A DNA stretch of 64,000 nt from Cycas panzhihuaensis. Lineage: Eukaryota > Cycadophyta. Each line of letters opens with the position of its first letter. The stretch's first letter is position 1. Of the stretch, positions 1 to 10,117 are shown in pieces. Position numbers and translations under genes: made by a program. The stretch lies in contig CM041465.1 of assembly GCA_023213395.1 (NCBI GenBank), positions 70,749,741 through 70,813,740 on the forward strand. The letters run 5' to 3'. The notes beneath the pieces are model-generated. The model worked only from the letters and a program-made list of their open reading frames with translations. It searched no databases and was not told where the DNA came from.

Positions 1-217
1 TGCCAACTCCTGATTAATCCACATATACAAAGGGAGTTCCTAACCAACTGGCAGTTGCAGCAGCTAATAACCCATGCATTCTGGTAGATGGACTCCACTT
101 TATATGGACTTCAAGAATTTCTTATTCGTGCGGCGCTTATGATCTAGTAGACTTTTGGAGACTTGAGCTTATCATTGATATGATGACATTTATGTAATTG
201 ACTATTACAAGGGGGAA
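1..217 (+). mobile_element. 3' internal end of LTR element A (decayed Copia RNase H tail and polypurine tract)
   Basis: A purine tract (AAGGGGGAA, 209-217) sits directly before the TG of an LTR, as expected at the 3' end of an LTR retrotransposon interior. Upstream, around 85-150, one reading frame resembles the end of a Copia RNase H (an Arg-x-x-x-x-x-x-Asp spacing like the KHIE-D motif), but it is too decayed to be sure. The rest of the element would lie left of the window. Confidence 0.45.
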
Positions 218-491
218 TGTTAGTGTAATACTCCAATTCCATTAGCCCTATGTAAACTCTCTCTATCTTTTGTATTTTATATTAGAGTTGTGGGTCAATT
301 GATATGTGTGCCACCTCAAAGTAGTCCAATGGGGTTCTCTCACTAGTGTGAGCTTGTACTATAAGTATGTACTATTCTTTATTCATAATTGAGTTTTGGC
401 TAATTCTCCAATATGGTATCTATTTTGTACATACTTCATCTTTTATCAAGCCACCATTATGGTTTGATATGCTTACATTACTAATTTAATA
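218..491 (+). repeat. LTR-A, 3' LTR copy (plus orientation)
   Basis: This 274 bp segment starts with TGTTAGTG after a polypurine tract. It matches, as reverse complement, the LTR at 6677-6953 over its whole length, including shared stretches around the TATA-like and ACTAGTG-containing regions. It is followed by AAATG (492-496), the reverse complement of the CATTT that follows the other copy. The inner end is eroded (TAATA where the partner has CTAACA). Confidence 0.85.
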
Positions 492-838
492 AAATGTATG
501 TAAATATCTTACAAATAAGTGTGATTTATAAATTAATTATACCATGCATATAAATTTTGGTAGAGCTTCTACATACACCATAATTCATCATACAATAATG
601 GGATAGTACTTAATATATAAGTATTCAAAACCCAAATATAGAAATATGATTAACTGATATAATGGGCCAATATTATTGGCTCATTATTTGGAAATTAAAT
701 GGACCTAACTACATTATGAATTATATTTAAATTACAAATAAGGGTTTAAACCTAATATTACATATGATACATAATAATGTTATAAAAGTATATAATATAT
801 AATTACATATTAGAAATATATTACAAAGAGCTATTGCA
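492..838 (-). repeat. LTR-B, first 347 bp, reverse orientation
   Basis: The reverse complement of this stretch aligns along its length with the first four fifths of the LTR at 28784-29214. It breaks off where LTR-A begins. The missing last 84 bp of LTR-B are found at 6959-7042, on the far side of the other LTR-A copy and in the opposite orientation. By my count 347 + 84 = 431 bp, the length of the intact LTR-B. Confidence 0.85.
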
Positions 839-3126
839 AGTTATTTAAATAGATATATTCTGATATGGTATAAGAGATAATTAAAAATTCTAATATGGTA
901 TCAAAGCCATGGTGAAGTATTAGAGATCAGGTTAAGAGCCATGGTTGCAAGCCTATACAGAGCCAGTTGACGAGTCAGTACAAAGCTAGTATATAAGTTA
1001 GTTTTAATGACTATTTAAAGAGTGAAGACTCCATTATGCTAGTGATATATGATGAATAATTTAGAGTATGATGAAGATATTAAGAGCTACATATAGAAGA
1101 TTAAGTCACATGAAGATGAATATAATAAAACTAATGGGTATATTGATTATTAAATTTATTGTAGATGTTTATATTATGCATGTAACACATATTCAATAAA
1201 CATGCAAGTTTGAAACTAGTCCACCAAATATGATCTGATGAGGAGAATTATTGCCAGTTGCATTTACTAATATAAATCGAATTTCTATAGAAATTATTAA
1301 GATCTAGTGAAGACCAACCATCCCACTAAACCTTATAATTAGCAACAACAAGATCATATTACATAAGTGATAATGACATCTCTTACCTAGATTTTAATCA
1401 TGGATTTTTTAATTTACATTTTGCTGATGGATTTTCTTCCAATTAATGGTATTTTTGTAATAGTTTGTTGTTGAGAGATAACAACAAAAATAAGATTGAT
1501 ATGAAGACATGAGAAGCAAATCAGTGAGAAGCAAGCTAATAACCCTATTAGAGTGAAATAAGTAGCAACATATACAAATGATATACGACGATGAATTTTT
1601 TTTATAAATAAGCTTTATTAATTTATTGCATGGTAAGTTAGTATTCAAATAAGGGATTCAACCTTAGTTAAGTGTGTAGATTCTTATGATTGTTAAGCAT
1701 AAAAATAAATTAAGGTTTGCAACTAAGGTTTATTAGAATATAGATTGAGTGTGAGAGCATAACCTAAGCTTGTGTATATTATAGGCCACAAGAAGGTATA
1801 CATTCTAATACTATGAGATATTATGGTATCAATTTAGGGATTTTCATATAAAAAGAATATTAATATAACTTGCAAAGGATACAAATCATTTGATGCTTTC
1901 TTATAGAAGATCATTAATGAATATGTGACTACCATTTAGAATGATGAAATTAGAGATACCACAGCACATCATGGGCCATCCTATATAATCCTTTCATAAT
2001 TCAAATATGCCCTTTGTATCCATAGATTTGACTAAAAGATCTTAGTTAGAAGAAGCATATGAAATAGCTAAAAGGAAAGAAGATCTACCATTTGCCTACC
2101 ATACAGAAGACCATAAATCTAAACATAGATAATATGTCTCTATCATGAATTCTGCCCCTATGTTTCTATGGTTTATCTTTAAAGTTGACCGTGTTGTATT
2201 AATTCCTTCTATTAAGCACCCTCCTCAATGTTGTATTATGTGATTTACCACTATATGATATCAACCATTTATCAAGAGCTCCATATCACCTATGTGATGT
2301 CCTACTCACCATAGTGATTTAGTTATTCGTGATATTACTCCTAAGTTGTGGTATACTCACCATGAAGGGTAACTTCTATTTTATGTTATACTCTAGTGAA
2401 TATAAGGAGATTTGTAAACATTGGTAACCTAAGTGATCAAGTTAGATAATGTGATAATAATATTCTTTTGAAGACAAAAAATTTGACAAAGTTAAGCAAG
2501 GCGTGACAAGCCACCTTAACTCTGCTGTGGGGATCTAAGGGAGCAAGAGACTCCCTTTGGCTAAAGGGTATGTAGGAGGTATTGGAACCCCCCTCCCCCA
2601 CAAAGAGAGAGGTTTTTAAGTGCAGTATCTCCTTAACCCAAAATATCGTAATCAGAAAGTCATATTAAATTGTAAAGAGAATCGTGTCATTTATTTAAAA
2701 TGGCCCCAAATTTTATGGTCAAGATTTTGTGCCTTGTATAACTCTCTCATATAGCTTCTTAATTTAGGTGTTTTTTTTTATTATGTTAATGGTAATTAAT
2801 ATATTAGATGTACCGTATTAAGTATGAAATGGGTTGTTATTATTATGAGCATATCTACTGCTGCATTATATATATATATCTCTATTCTTAGATAATAAAG
2901 TGACGATACCTTTCTATATGGGATGTTTTCCTAGTAACATTACTAGGGTTTACCATGTTATATATGGTGTATATATGATGCTTTAGCTTCTAATTTATTA
3001 ATTGTATTATCTCTAAAGTGCAAGAACTTACATGTTAAATTTTACTTCAATTTCTATAATTAGTTATAAACAGTTTAGATCTTGTAGTATTTTTCTAGTT
3101 ATTGGGACCTAATTGGCTCAACAAAG
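839..3126. other. AT-rich retroelement debris, no intact gene
   Basis: No open frame of convincing length. Around 1990-2130 a plus-strand frame reads like a decayed retroelement gag segment (a Leu-Glu-Glu-Ala ... Ile-Ala-Lys-Arg-Lys-Glu stretch), interrupted by TAG and TAA. A possible LTR of Copia-D must end near 3122 because a primer-binding-like site follows, but its start could not be placed. Confidence 0.4.
896..907 (+). other. Primer-binding site of another LTR element
   Basis: TGGTATCAAAGC is the tRNA-Met-type primer-binding sequence seen beside the LTRs of A, B and F in this window. It follows an AT-rich stretch ending TTCTAA, a plausible eroded LTR end. No coding region of this element was identified. 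Confidence 0.45.
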
Positions 3127-4237
3127 TGGTATTAGTGCTACTTTTATTTTTGTAATGAGTCTTAGGCCTGTGAAGGTTTTCGTGTTGACTTTTTCGCATT
3201 AATGTAGCAAAACTAATGAATACAAAGTTTGAGGTGAAGAAATTAAATGGTAAGAATAACTCCCGGGGTTATGGAAGTTGGGTAAAAAGCATATGATGTT
3301 CTAGTATAACAAAGGTGGATTATATAAAACTTGAAAGGTAAATCAAAGAAGTTCCTATAGGGATGGATGAGATGAATAGATTAGATCTCTGATAAAAGGT
3401 TTTGGTACAATATGATTGTACTTGGTAGATGAAGTTCTATTTAACATTATAGGAGAAGACAACAGAGGGATTATGGACCTAGTTGAAGTCTTGTACATGA
3501 CCAATCATTAACAAATCAAATCTGCTTGAAACCGATTATACTCATTATGGATAAAAGAAGGTGCAAAAATTCTAATCATTTAAATATTTAATACTCTTAT
3601 ATCAATTGGCTAATATCAATGTCATAAATTGAGGATGAGGATAATTGCTATTATCTTGTTGTGTTTATTACTTTAAAATCTTGGGATAATGTTGTCGTCT
3701 CGGTTGGTTTTGGTACTGTATATGAATTGGACTGTTGTTCTGTTGGGTGCTTTACTGATGGAAGAAATGAGGAGCAAGTCTAGTCTTAAAACCTCCACAC
3801 TAGAAGCTATGATAGGAAGGGGCAGAATAATTGAGAGAGGACAAATCTCTATGGATACATCAAGGTCAAAGTTAAAAGGTAAGAAGAGTAAGCTTAGATG
3901 TTGGCATTGTAATAAGACACATTACCTCAAGAAGGATTGCTACAAAAAGAAGGGGTTTTAGGAAAAAGAAGATCCTGCCAAGGAGGCTAATCAGGTGGAG
4001 TAAAATTAAGGTATGAATGATGATATCTTGGTTGCTTATAATATTTTCCATTATCATCATGATTGGTTATTAGATTTAAGTGATTTACACTACATGTGTC
4101 TGAGTTGATTTTTATCATACCAACCTCTTGATTATAGTGATGTGCTTATGGAAATGAAGTTTCCTATAAGACAATGAGCATTAATAACATTAAATTAAAA
4201 TGTTTGATGGTGTAGTAAGAATATTAGCGAAGTTAAA
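3127..4237 (+). mobile_element. Copia-D retrotransposon, 5' part, cut by the assembly gap
   Basis: It begins with a degenerate primer-binding site (TGGTATTAGTGC, 3127-3138) after a CTCAACA LTR-like end, then gag from ATG 3216, then the start of the protease. The reading frame runs into the N gap. The sequence right of the gap does not continue Copia pol, so the rest is missing or misplaced. Confidence 0.75.
3216..4237 (+). pseudogene. Copia-D gag and protease remnant
   Basis: The ATG at 3216 opens a Copia-type gag (MNTKFEVKKLNGKNN, then a Tyr-Gly-Ser-Trp segment matching the usual start of the family). Several in-frame stops and shifts follow. A zinc knuckle lies at 3899-3940: CWHCNKTHYLKKDC, in which the family's Gly-His has become His-Tyr, so the metal-binding histidine is lost. 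At about 4062-4105 the protease motif is degenerate (DWLLDLSDLHYMC, where the family has Asp-Ser-Gly). The 4150-4237 segment matches the stretch after the protease (MFDGVVRILAKL). Not expected to be functional. Confidence 0.8.
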
Positions 4238-4737
4238 NNNNNNNNNNNNNNNNNNNNNNNNNNNNNNNNNNNNNNNNNNNNNNNNNNNNNNNNNNNNNNN
4301 NNNNNNNNNNNNNNNNNNNNNNNNNNNNNNNNNNNNNNNNNNNNNNNNNNNNNNNNNNNNNNNNNNNNNNNNNNNNNNNNNNNNNNNNNNNNNNNNNNNN
4401 NNNNNNNNNNNNNNNNNNNNNNNNNNNNNNNNNNNNNNNNNNNNNNNNNNNNNNNNNNNNNNNNNNNNNNNNNNNNNNNNNNNNNNNNNNNNNNNNNNNN
4501 NNNNNNNNNNNNNNNNNNNNNNNNNNNNNNNNNNNNNNNNNNNNNNNNNNNNNNNNNNNNNNNNNNNNNNNNNNNNNNNNNNNNNNNNNNNNNNNNNNNN
4601 NNNNNNNNNNNNNNNNNNNNNNNNNNNNNNNNNNNNNNNNNNNNNNNNNNNNNNNNNNNNNNNNNNNNNNNNNNNNNNNNNNNNNNNNNNNNNNNNNNNN
4701 NNNNNNNNNNNNNNNNNNNNNNNNNNNNNNNNNNNNN
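4238..4737. other. Assembly gap (500 N)
   Basis: The run of N is exactly 500 bases, a usual placeholder for a gap of unknown size in scaffolding. It truncates Copia-D. The flanking sequences do not belong to one recognisable element. Confidence 0.99.
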
Positions 4738-5404
4738 AAAGTGACAGTACTCCTAAAAAAAGTTGAAAATAGGGAATTAGCCCTTTATTACTATGAGCTG
4801 GAGAGTCGTATAGGCAATGCTGCATATGACTTGGGGGCTAAGTGGATGGGGGCTAATCACCGACTCGAAACTATATTATCTAATATGATTTAATTAATTT
4901 TTTAAATTGAAAAAAAAAAATAACCCCTTTTGATACATAATTCGCATTACTAATGCATTTAAAACATCATCACGCTAAAACTAAAAATATTAATTTAAAA
5001 TAAACCCTATTAGGGTTTATGCACCATTTGAGAGGGCCAACTTTGCCATTGGTATTTCACCGGAGTCATTGTAGTGGAGAAGGTGTCGCCATTGAAGTTC
5101 CAACGGTTCTGGGAGTCTCACCGCTTATCCAGAGAGTTTGCGGGGTTTCATCGATAATGGTGAGGGCTGCCCTCTTCCACAAAGATTACTACGGATGGGG
5201 TGCCCAGTCGCATGACGTGCACTGGCTGTGTATTGTTGTCACTAATTCTAAAACTGTAAATAGATTAAGAGTATTTGAGGAGCCATGGTAAGGATCTCAC
5301 TTCAAGAAGCTTTTGCATTCATATACCATCCATGGGACCAACACGCTTTGAGAGGAGGACATTAGGCCATGCATGTGATGAAGAAATGATACCATTAGTG
5401 TTCT
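4738..5404. other. Unassigned stretch with a GC-richer core
   Basis: 4738-4980 is AT-rich with poly-A. From about 4998 (an AAACCCTATTAGGGTTT palindrome-like motif) to 5291 base composition becomes more balanced, with an open plus-strand frame of 90 codons from 5019. The predicted peptide matches no family I recognise, and the minus strand is stop-containing. It could be a fragment of a host gene or of the ARF-GAP transcript; no function is assigned. Confidence 0.3.
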
Positions 5405-5784
5405 TATTTTGCTATTTGACGAAGATGCCTATATAGCTCAACCCAGCCTTAAAGTATATTTAGATTCAATCTTCCACCATCTATTATCAACCATATTTGC
5501 TTTGGAGAAAATCATGGCACGTCTATTACCACCAAAACCTATCACTTTCAACTATTCTATAATGTCCATGTGTCACGGGTTTGTAGACCTAACAAAACTA
5601 ATATGAACACGAAGACTACGATGCATCATTTGAATAATCAAGGCAAATAAACACCTTTATGTCGTCATGAAGTTCCCAACTCATATTTTTGCATTGCAAT
5701 CAAAGCACATCTTATTATCAACCTTGGCCTTCAATTTTCTACGAACATAACATCACTTGGCGAGTACTCTTCCGTAGTGGCCAT
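5405..5784 (-). pseudogene. ARF GTPase-activating protein (AGD8/9/10-type) pseudogene fragment
   Basis: Read on the minus strand from an ATG at 5784 (MATTEEYSPSDVMF), then after a one-base shift, the translation follows the ArfGAP domain closely: KLKAKVDNKMCFDCNAK, then HRSLRVHISFVRSTNP, then a GFGGNRRA segment and KIESKYT. The first CxxC of the zinc finger is kept (CFDC), but the second pair is lost (family FLCIDC reads FALIIQ). There are at least five in-frame stops, mostly explained by C-to-T or G-to-A changes. No intron interrupts the domain, which fits a processed copy or retroelement capture. The functional protein would stimulate GTP hydrolysis on ARF at Golgi membranes; this copy cannot. 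Confidence 0.82.
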
Positions 5785-6664
5785 TCTACGATTGATCGAT
5801 GAATTCTGTGACCCTTAACAAGGGCTTGAATCGCAAGACCAAAACTTTAAAGGTGCACGAAATAAATAAAATAATATTTGAAGTGTAAGCAATATAATAA
5901 TGGCGGTGAAATGAAGTTATTAGGATTGGTGCTCGCTTCCAGATCTGCAAAAGAATTATCGGAACCAAGGAGTAGTCTAGAAGTGTTCATTTTGCTTACG
6001 TATAATAGAGTTTTGAGGAACTTCATCTAGAACTCCAAATTTGGTAGACTCCCTTTTTTGAGAAAAAATACACATAGAGCATAGGCCAAAAGCTATAGAA
6101 TCATTTTTAAATATTTTTCACCATAAAGAGCTGCATACGTATTAGTAGAAAAGGAACACACCTTTATCCACCTATGCATCTATTAAAAAAAAAAAAAAAA
6201 AAATCAAAATAAAGTCACTCCTAGCTAAGAAGGACTCTCTCAACTACTTCATCAATAATCTTTGATTGCATTCCTTATCCCATCGATACGCAATGGAGAT
6301 GGTCTTCTAAACAATTGGAATCTAAACATGACCTTTGGCCGGACTTTTTTACCCATGCGGAATTTATGTGAGGTACGCTATATGTGGAGAAGATATCCAC
6401 TTGAGCAAAGATCAACATGCTTCAAACAACTACAAAACTTCAAAATAGGCTTGAAAACAACCTCTCATAAACATAAAAATAACCTTTCAAAACTTGATAG
6501 CACGGTTCCATAGCAAAATATGCATAAGATGTAACTCAAATGATCTTCAACTTGACAAAGTCAAGTAAACCGACACGTAAAAAATTTACAAGACTTGAAA
6601 GCTAAAAAACAAGGATAATATGTACTAGGGTTTCTGAGAAATGCCTCAGAGGATTGAACCTTGG
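5785..6664. other. Putative interior (leader) of LTR element A, non-coding
   Basis: Between the ARF-GAP remnant and the primer-binding site of LTR-A there is no recognisable gag. It contains a poly-A run at about 6184-6201. Short open frames on either strand match nothing I recognise. Confidence 0.4.
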
Positions 6665-6676
6665 GCTTTGATACCA
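6665..6676 (-). other. Primer-binding site of element A
   Basis: GCTTTGATACCA, the reverse complement of TGGTATCAAAGC, lies immediately left of the TG of the LTR at 6677. This marks a minus-strand element whose 5' LTR is 6677-6953 and whose interior runs leftwards. Confidence 0.75.
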
Positions 6677-6953
6677 TGTTAGAATTAGGAATGTAATAAG
6701 CATATCAAACCCTAATGGTGAGCAATAAAAAGATGAAGTATGTATAAAATAGACACCATGTTGGAGAATTGTGAAAACACAATTATGAGCAAAGAATAGT
6801 ATATACTTATAGTACAAGCTCACCACTAGTGAGAGAACCCCATTGGACTACTTAAAGGTGGCACACATATCAAGGTGGCCCATAACTCTAATATAAAATA
6901 CAAAAGATAGAGAGAGTTTATATAGGGCTAATGGAATTGAGTATTACATAACA
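6677..6953 (-). repeat. LTR-A, 5' LTR copy (minus orientation)
   Basis: 277 bp starting TGTTAGAATTAGG and ending TAACA on the plus strand. It is the reverse-complement partner of 218-491. On its left is the element's primer-binding site. On its right is the target duplication CATTT (6954-6958), and then the tail of LTR-B. Confidence 0.87.
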
Positions 6954-7042
6954 CATTTAATGTATTTATTTATGTTTCCTACTTTTAGTTTGATATATAT
7001 GCATGCAAATTTATAATAGTGATCATGTTAATCAATTTGGCA
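6954..7042 (+). repeat. LTR-B, last 84 bp plus target duplication (5' LTR of Copia-B)
   Basis: 6959-7042 matches the end of the intact LTR-B (compare 29131-29214), ending TTTGGCA. It is followed by a primer-binding site at 7043-7053 (TGGTATCAAAG), so this is the 5' LTR of a plus-strand element. Confidence 0.85.
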
Positions 7043-7101
7043 TGGTATCAAAGAAAGTTTATGTGCATTTATCTATTTATTTATAAGTTCTATTGAGAAA
7101 C

Positions 7102-7350
7102 TCTTAGGAAACACCTATATGCAAGCGAGTCAATAGAATCTTTCACACAAATTAGATTTCAATAGAATGAAGCACATAAGACATTAGAATTGAGATGGGA
7201 AACCCTCTCAAGTAAAAACCCCCCAAAATTATATTATTTACATTTTAAAGAAATCTAATGTTGTATATAGTTTAGACTTTAATCTATATTTATAGATCTC
7301 GAGTGTCCTAAATAATTAGTATTACATCTATTGGCTTATCATAATATTGC
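7102..7350 (-). repeat. LTR-F, left part of the split 3' LTR
   Basis: Aligns with 22091 to about 22339 (shared landmarks include AATAGAATG, GGGAAACCCTCTC-like and CTCAAGTGTCC-like tracts). The match stops at ATAATATT near 7348. The remaining LTR-F end reappears at 16636. About 23 bp of the LTR are missing between the two pieces. Confidence 0.8.
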
Positions 7351-7384
7351 ATATGTTGTATTGATAAAGACTTTGCTTTTAATA

Positions 7385-9707
7385 CCACTTTGACACACCT
7401 TAAGTTGTCTTTAGAAGATCTTTTGCATACTCGCGTGGGCCATGTTCATATAAATCAACTTAGTGATCTTTGTCATACCCTTCCAGTCTACCCAAGTTCT
7501 TCTCCAAGCCAAAATATGAAGCATGTATCATAGTCAAATATTATAGATAGCCCTTTATTGATAGTTAGTGGAAATCAAGTCATCCTCTTCAATTGGTATA
7601 CTCTGATCTATGTGGACCAATGCCCATTTCATCATTAATGTAGAAATTATATTACATATCCTTCATTAATGATTTTACTAGGAAAGTGTGGGTGAATTTT
7701 CGACTAAGAAAGATGAGGCATTTAGTGTCTTTAAAGCTTTTAAAGCTCGCCGAAAAAGGAGTCAAGTTATTAGATTAAGTGTCTCCAAACATATAATGGT
7801 GGAGAATATACCTCTCGAGTTTGAAACCTATCTATAAGATAATGACATCAAGCATCATACTACAATAGTAGGCACCCACTAATAGAATAGAATTGTCAAG
7901 CATGAATAGGTCTATTATGAATATGGCTTGATCTATATTGGTTTATAAAAGTGTACCTTCTTACTTATAGGTAAGCAATTTAGGCAGGTTATTTATTGTA
8001 TGAATGTTGTCAGCCCATCTAAAGGAGGAACTTCTCCTAATGAAAAGTGGACTGGACAGACCCTCACTACCTACCAATTCAAAATATTTATCTTAATATA
8101 TTATGCCCATATATTAGATGGAGATAGAAATAAACTCTAGGCTAGGCCACTTAAAGGCATCTTTGTTGGATACCCTATGGACAAGAAAGGGTACAAGTTT
8201 TTAATACCTTTATAGTAGAAGATTATCATCACTAGAGATGTGGTGTTTACTGAAATAGAAGATCAATTATTACAATTAGACTCTAAATTACCAAATAACC
8301 ATTATTATGATGTTACTCAATATGATGTATAGATTCTAAAACTTGGCAAGGGGTGGGGGGGGAGGAACACTCAAGAGTTACTCAAACTATTGGAATCTGA
8401 TAATAGAGTTACAGAGGATGGTAGCTATGACTCTCAACTAATGAGTACACATCATGCACCACCATTTAAGAATAATAGAGTTGACAAAGGCAAAGCAATG
8501 GTAGATGGACCATGCTCCTCAGATACATCAATATCCTTCTCAACAAATATATAAAATGATCCCTCTTAGGATCTAAATGAAGACCATGTAGTTGGATAAA
8601 TAAAGTCCTCATTCCCAACTTAAGGTTCTCGTGAAGCCTATTAGTTAAATAAGGATATACGACCTGATGAGGTTGAAAAAATTAGTATTTGAAGTGCCCA
8701 TAGAGCTAAGATACAAGAATCAATTTTCATTGAGTTAGAACTAGTAGAATTTTATCTTTCTCTCAATGATGAGCCTCTCGCATACTAAGAAGCTATAAAA
8801 CACACAACTTGAAGGAATGTTTTGAATGAAGAGTATCAATCTCTTATAAAAAATGGTACATGGGAGCTCATTGACCTATCACTTAGAACAAAGGTAGTTT
8901 AAAAGAAATGGGTGTATAAAAATAAATATAGATCTGATGGCACCCTTGAAAAACATAAGGCAAAGTTGGTAGTAAAGGGATTCACACAAAGGGAAGGCAT
9001 CAACTACACTAAAGTCTTTCCACCTACAACTAAGTGGCCCACAATTAGAACTCTTATGGCCTTAGTAACTCAACAAGGCTGAAAGATTCACCAACTCGAT
9101 ATAAGAACTACATTTCTTAATGTTGATCTTGAAGAGAAAATATACATAGCTCAACCTAAAAGATTTAAGATTGCTAATCTAGAGCATAAGGTGTGTAGAC
9201 TCAAAAAGTCCTTGTGCGGCCTTAAATAAGCCCCTTGTGCTTGGTTCATTATGTTTTTAGAAATAATAAAGCAACTTGGATATGAGGTTTGTGACTCTAG
9301 GATATTGATGCAACATTGCTCATCAAATGCCAAAAAGATAAAGTCACTTATCTCTTAATCTTTATGGATAATATGCTTATAATATGGAAAGTTAAACAGG
9401 TAATTAGCCAGCTAGAGAAGGACTTAGCTAAAACATTTGAACTATCTGACCTTAGATTAATGAAATACTAATTAGGGATTAAAGTCACTTAGAAAGATGG
9501 AAAAATCATTCTTTCTTAAGAAAAGTACATCAACGATCTTCTGACGAAGTTTCAATTAGAAGATGCTCAAACTATAACCACTCTAATGGAACCCAATATC
9601 AAACTAACAACTGACGACGATGATCAAGAGGTAGACGCAAGACCTTATATTGTATATTACATTAGCATTCTTTCTCTTTACATAACAAATCCTAAGTAGA
9701 GTAGCAG
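7385..9707 (+). pseudogene. Copia-E pol (pre-integrase, integrase, reverse transcriptase)
   Basis: A decayed Copia polyprotein. The pre-integrase part reads THLKLSLEDLLHTRVGHVHI (about 7390-7450). The integrase core spans about 7600-8270, with recognisable FVGYPMDKKGYKF. Reverse transcriptase spans about 8810-9600: KKWVYKNKYRSDGTLEKHKA, then IHQLDI, then CRLKKSLCGLK. The catalytic Tyr-Val-Asp-Asp motif reads FMDN (9361-9372), so the second aspartate is lost. Many stops replace Gln or Trp (TAA or TAG for CAA or CAG). The frame is cut at 9707 by element I within the RNase H region. Confidence 0.88.
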
Positions 9708-10117
9708 TGTTGGGGTTAATGCTCATCACCCTCTCCCACCTTCCAACCAGGAGTGCACACTTTACACTCATCAATTTACACATGTGGGTGCTCACATATG
9801 TAAGTAATATAAGGTAAGTTTAAGTTGATTTGATTTAAGTTGAGTTAAGTTCATTTGAGTTAAGTTAAGTTATTATTTTATTGTTAATTAAATTTTAGGG
9901 GTTGAAGAGTTTCCCTCCTCCCCTAAACTATATATTTTGAGGGGTGTGCAACCCTAGTGTCTTTAAACATCACCTTCATTTTGGATATTTATAATACTCT
10001 CTCTACAAAAATGGATTAAATACAATGGATCTTGTGTTTGTGCAATGATGATGTATTGATTTATGATTATCTCTTTTATATTGTACCATGTTCTCCATCC
10101 ATTATTTTTCCTACATT
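9708..10117 (+). repeat. LTR-I, 5' copy
   Basis: About 410 bp from TGTTGGGGTTAATGC to TTTTTCCTACATT. It aligns with 14943-15345 throughout, including the internal TTAAGTTGA-rich tract (about 9810-9870). A weak primer-binding site (TAGTATCCAAG) follows at 10118. Confidence 0.88.

Noticed and set aside
4190-4825. Open frames across 4190-4825 on both strands
   Set aside because: They span the 500 N gap and have no real sequence behind them; only the first residues on the plus strand belong to Copia-D.
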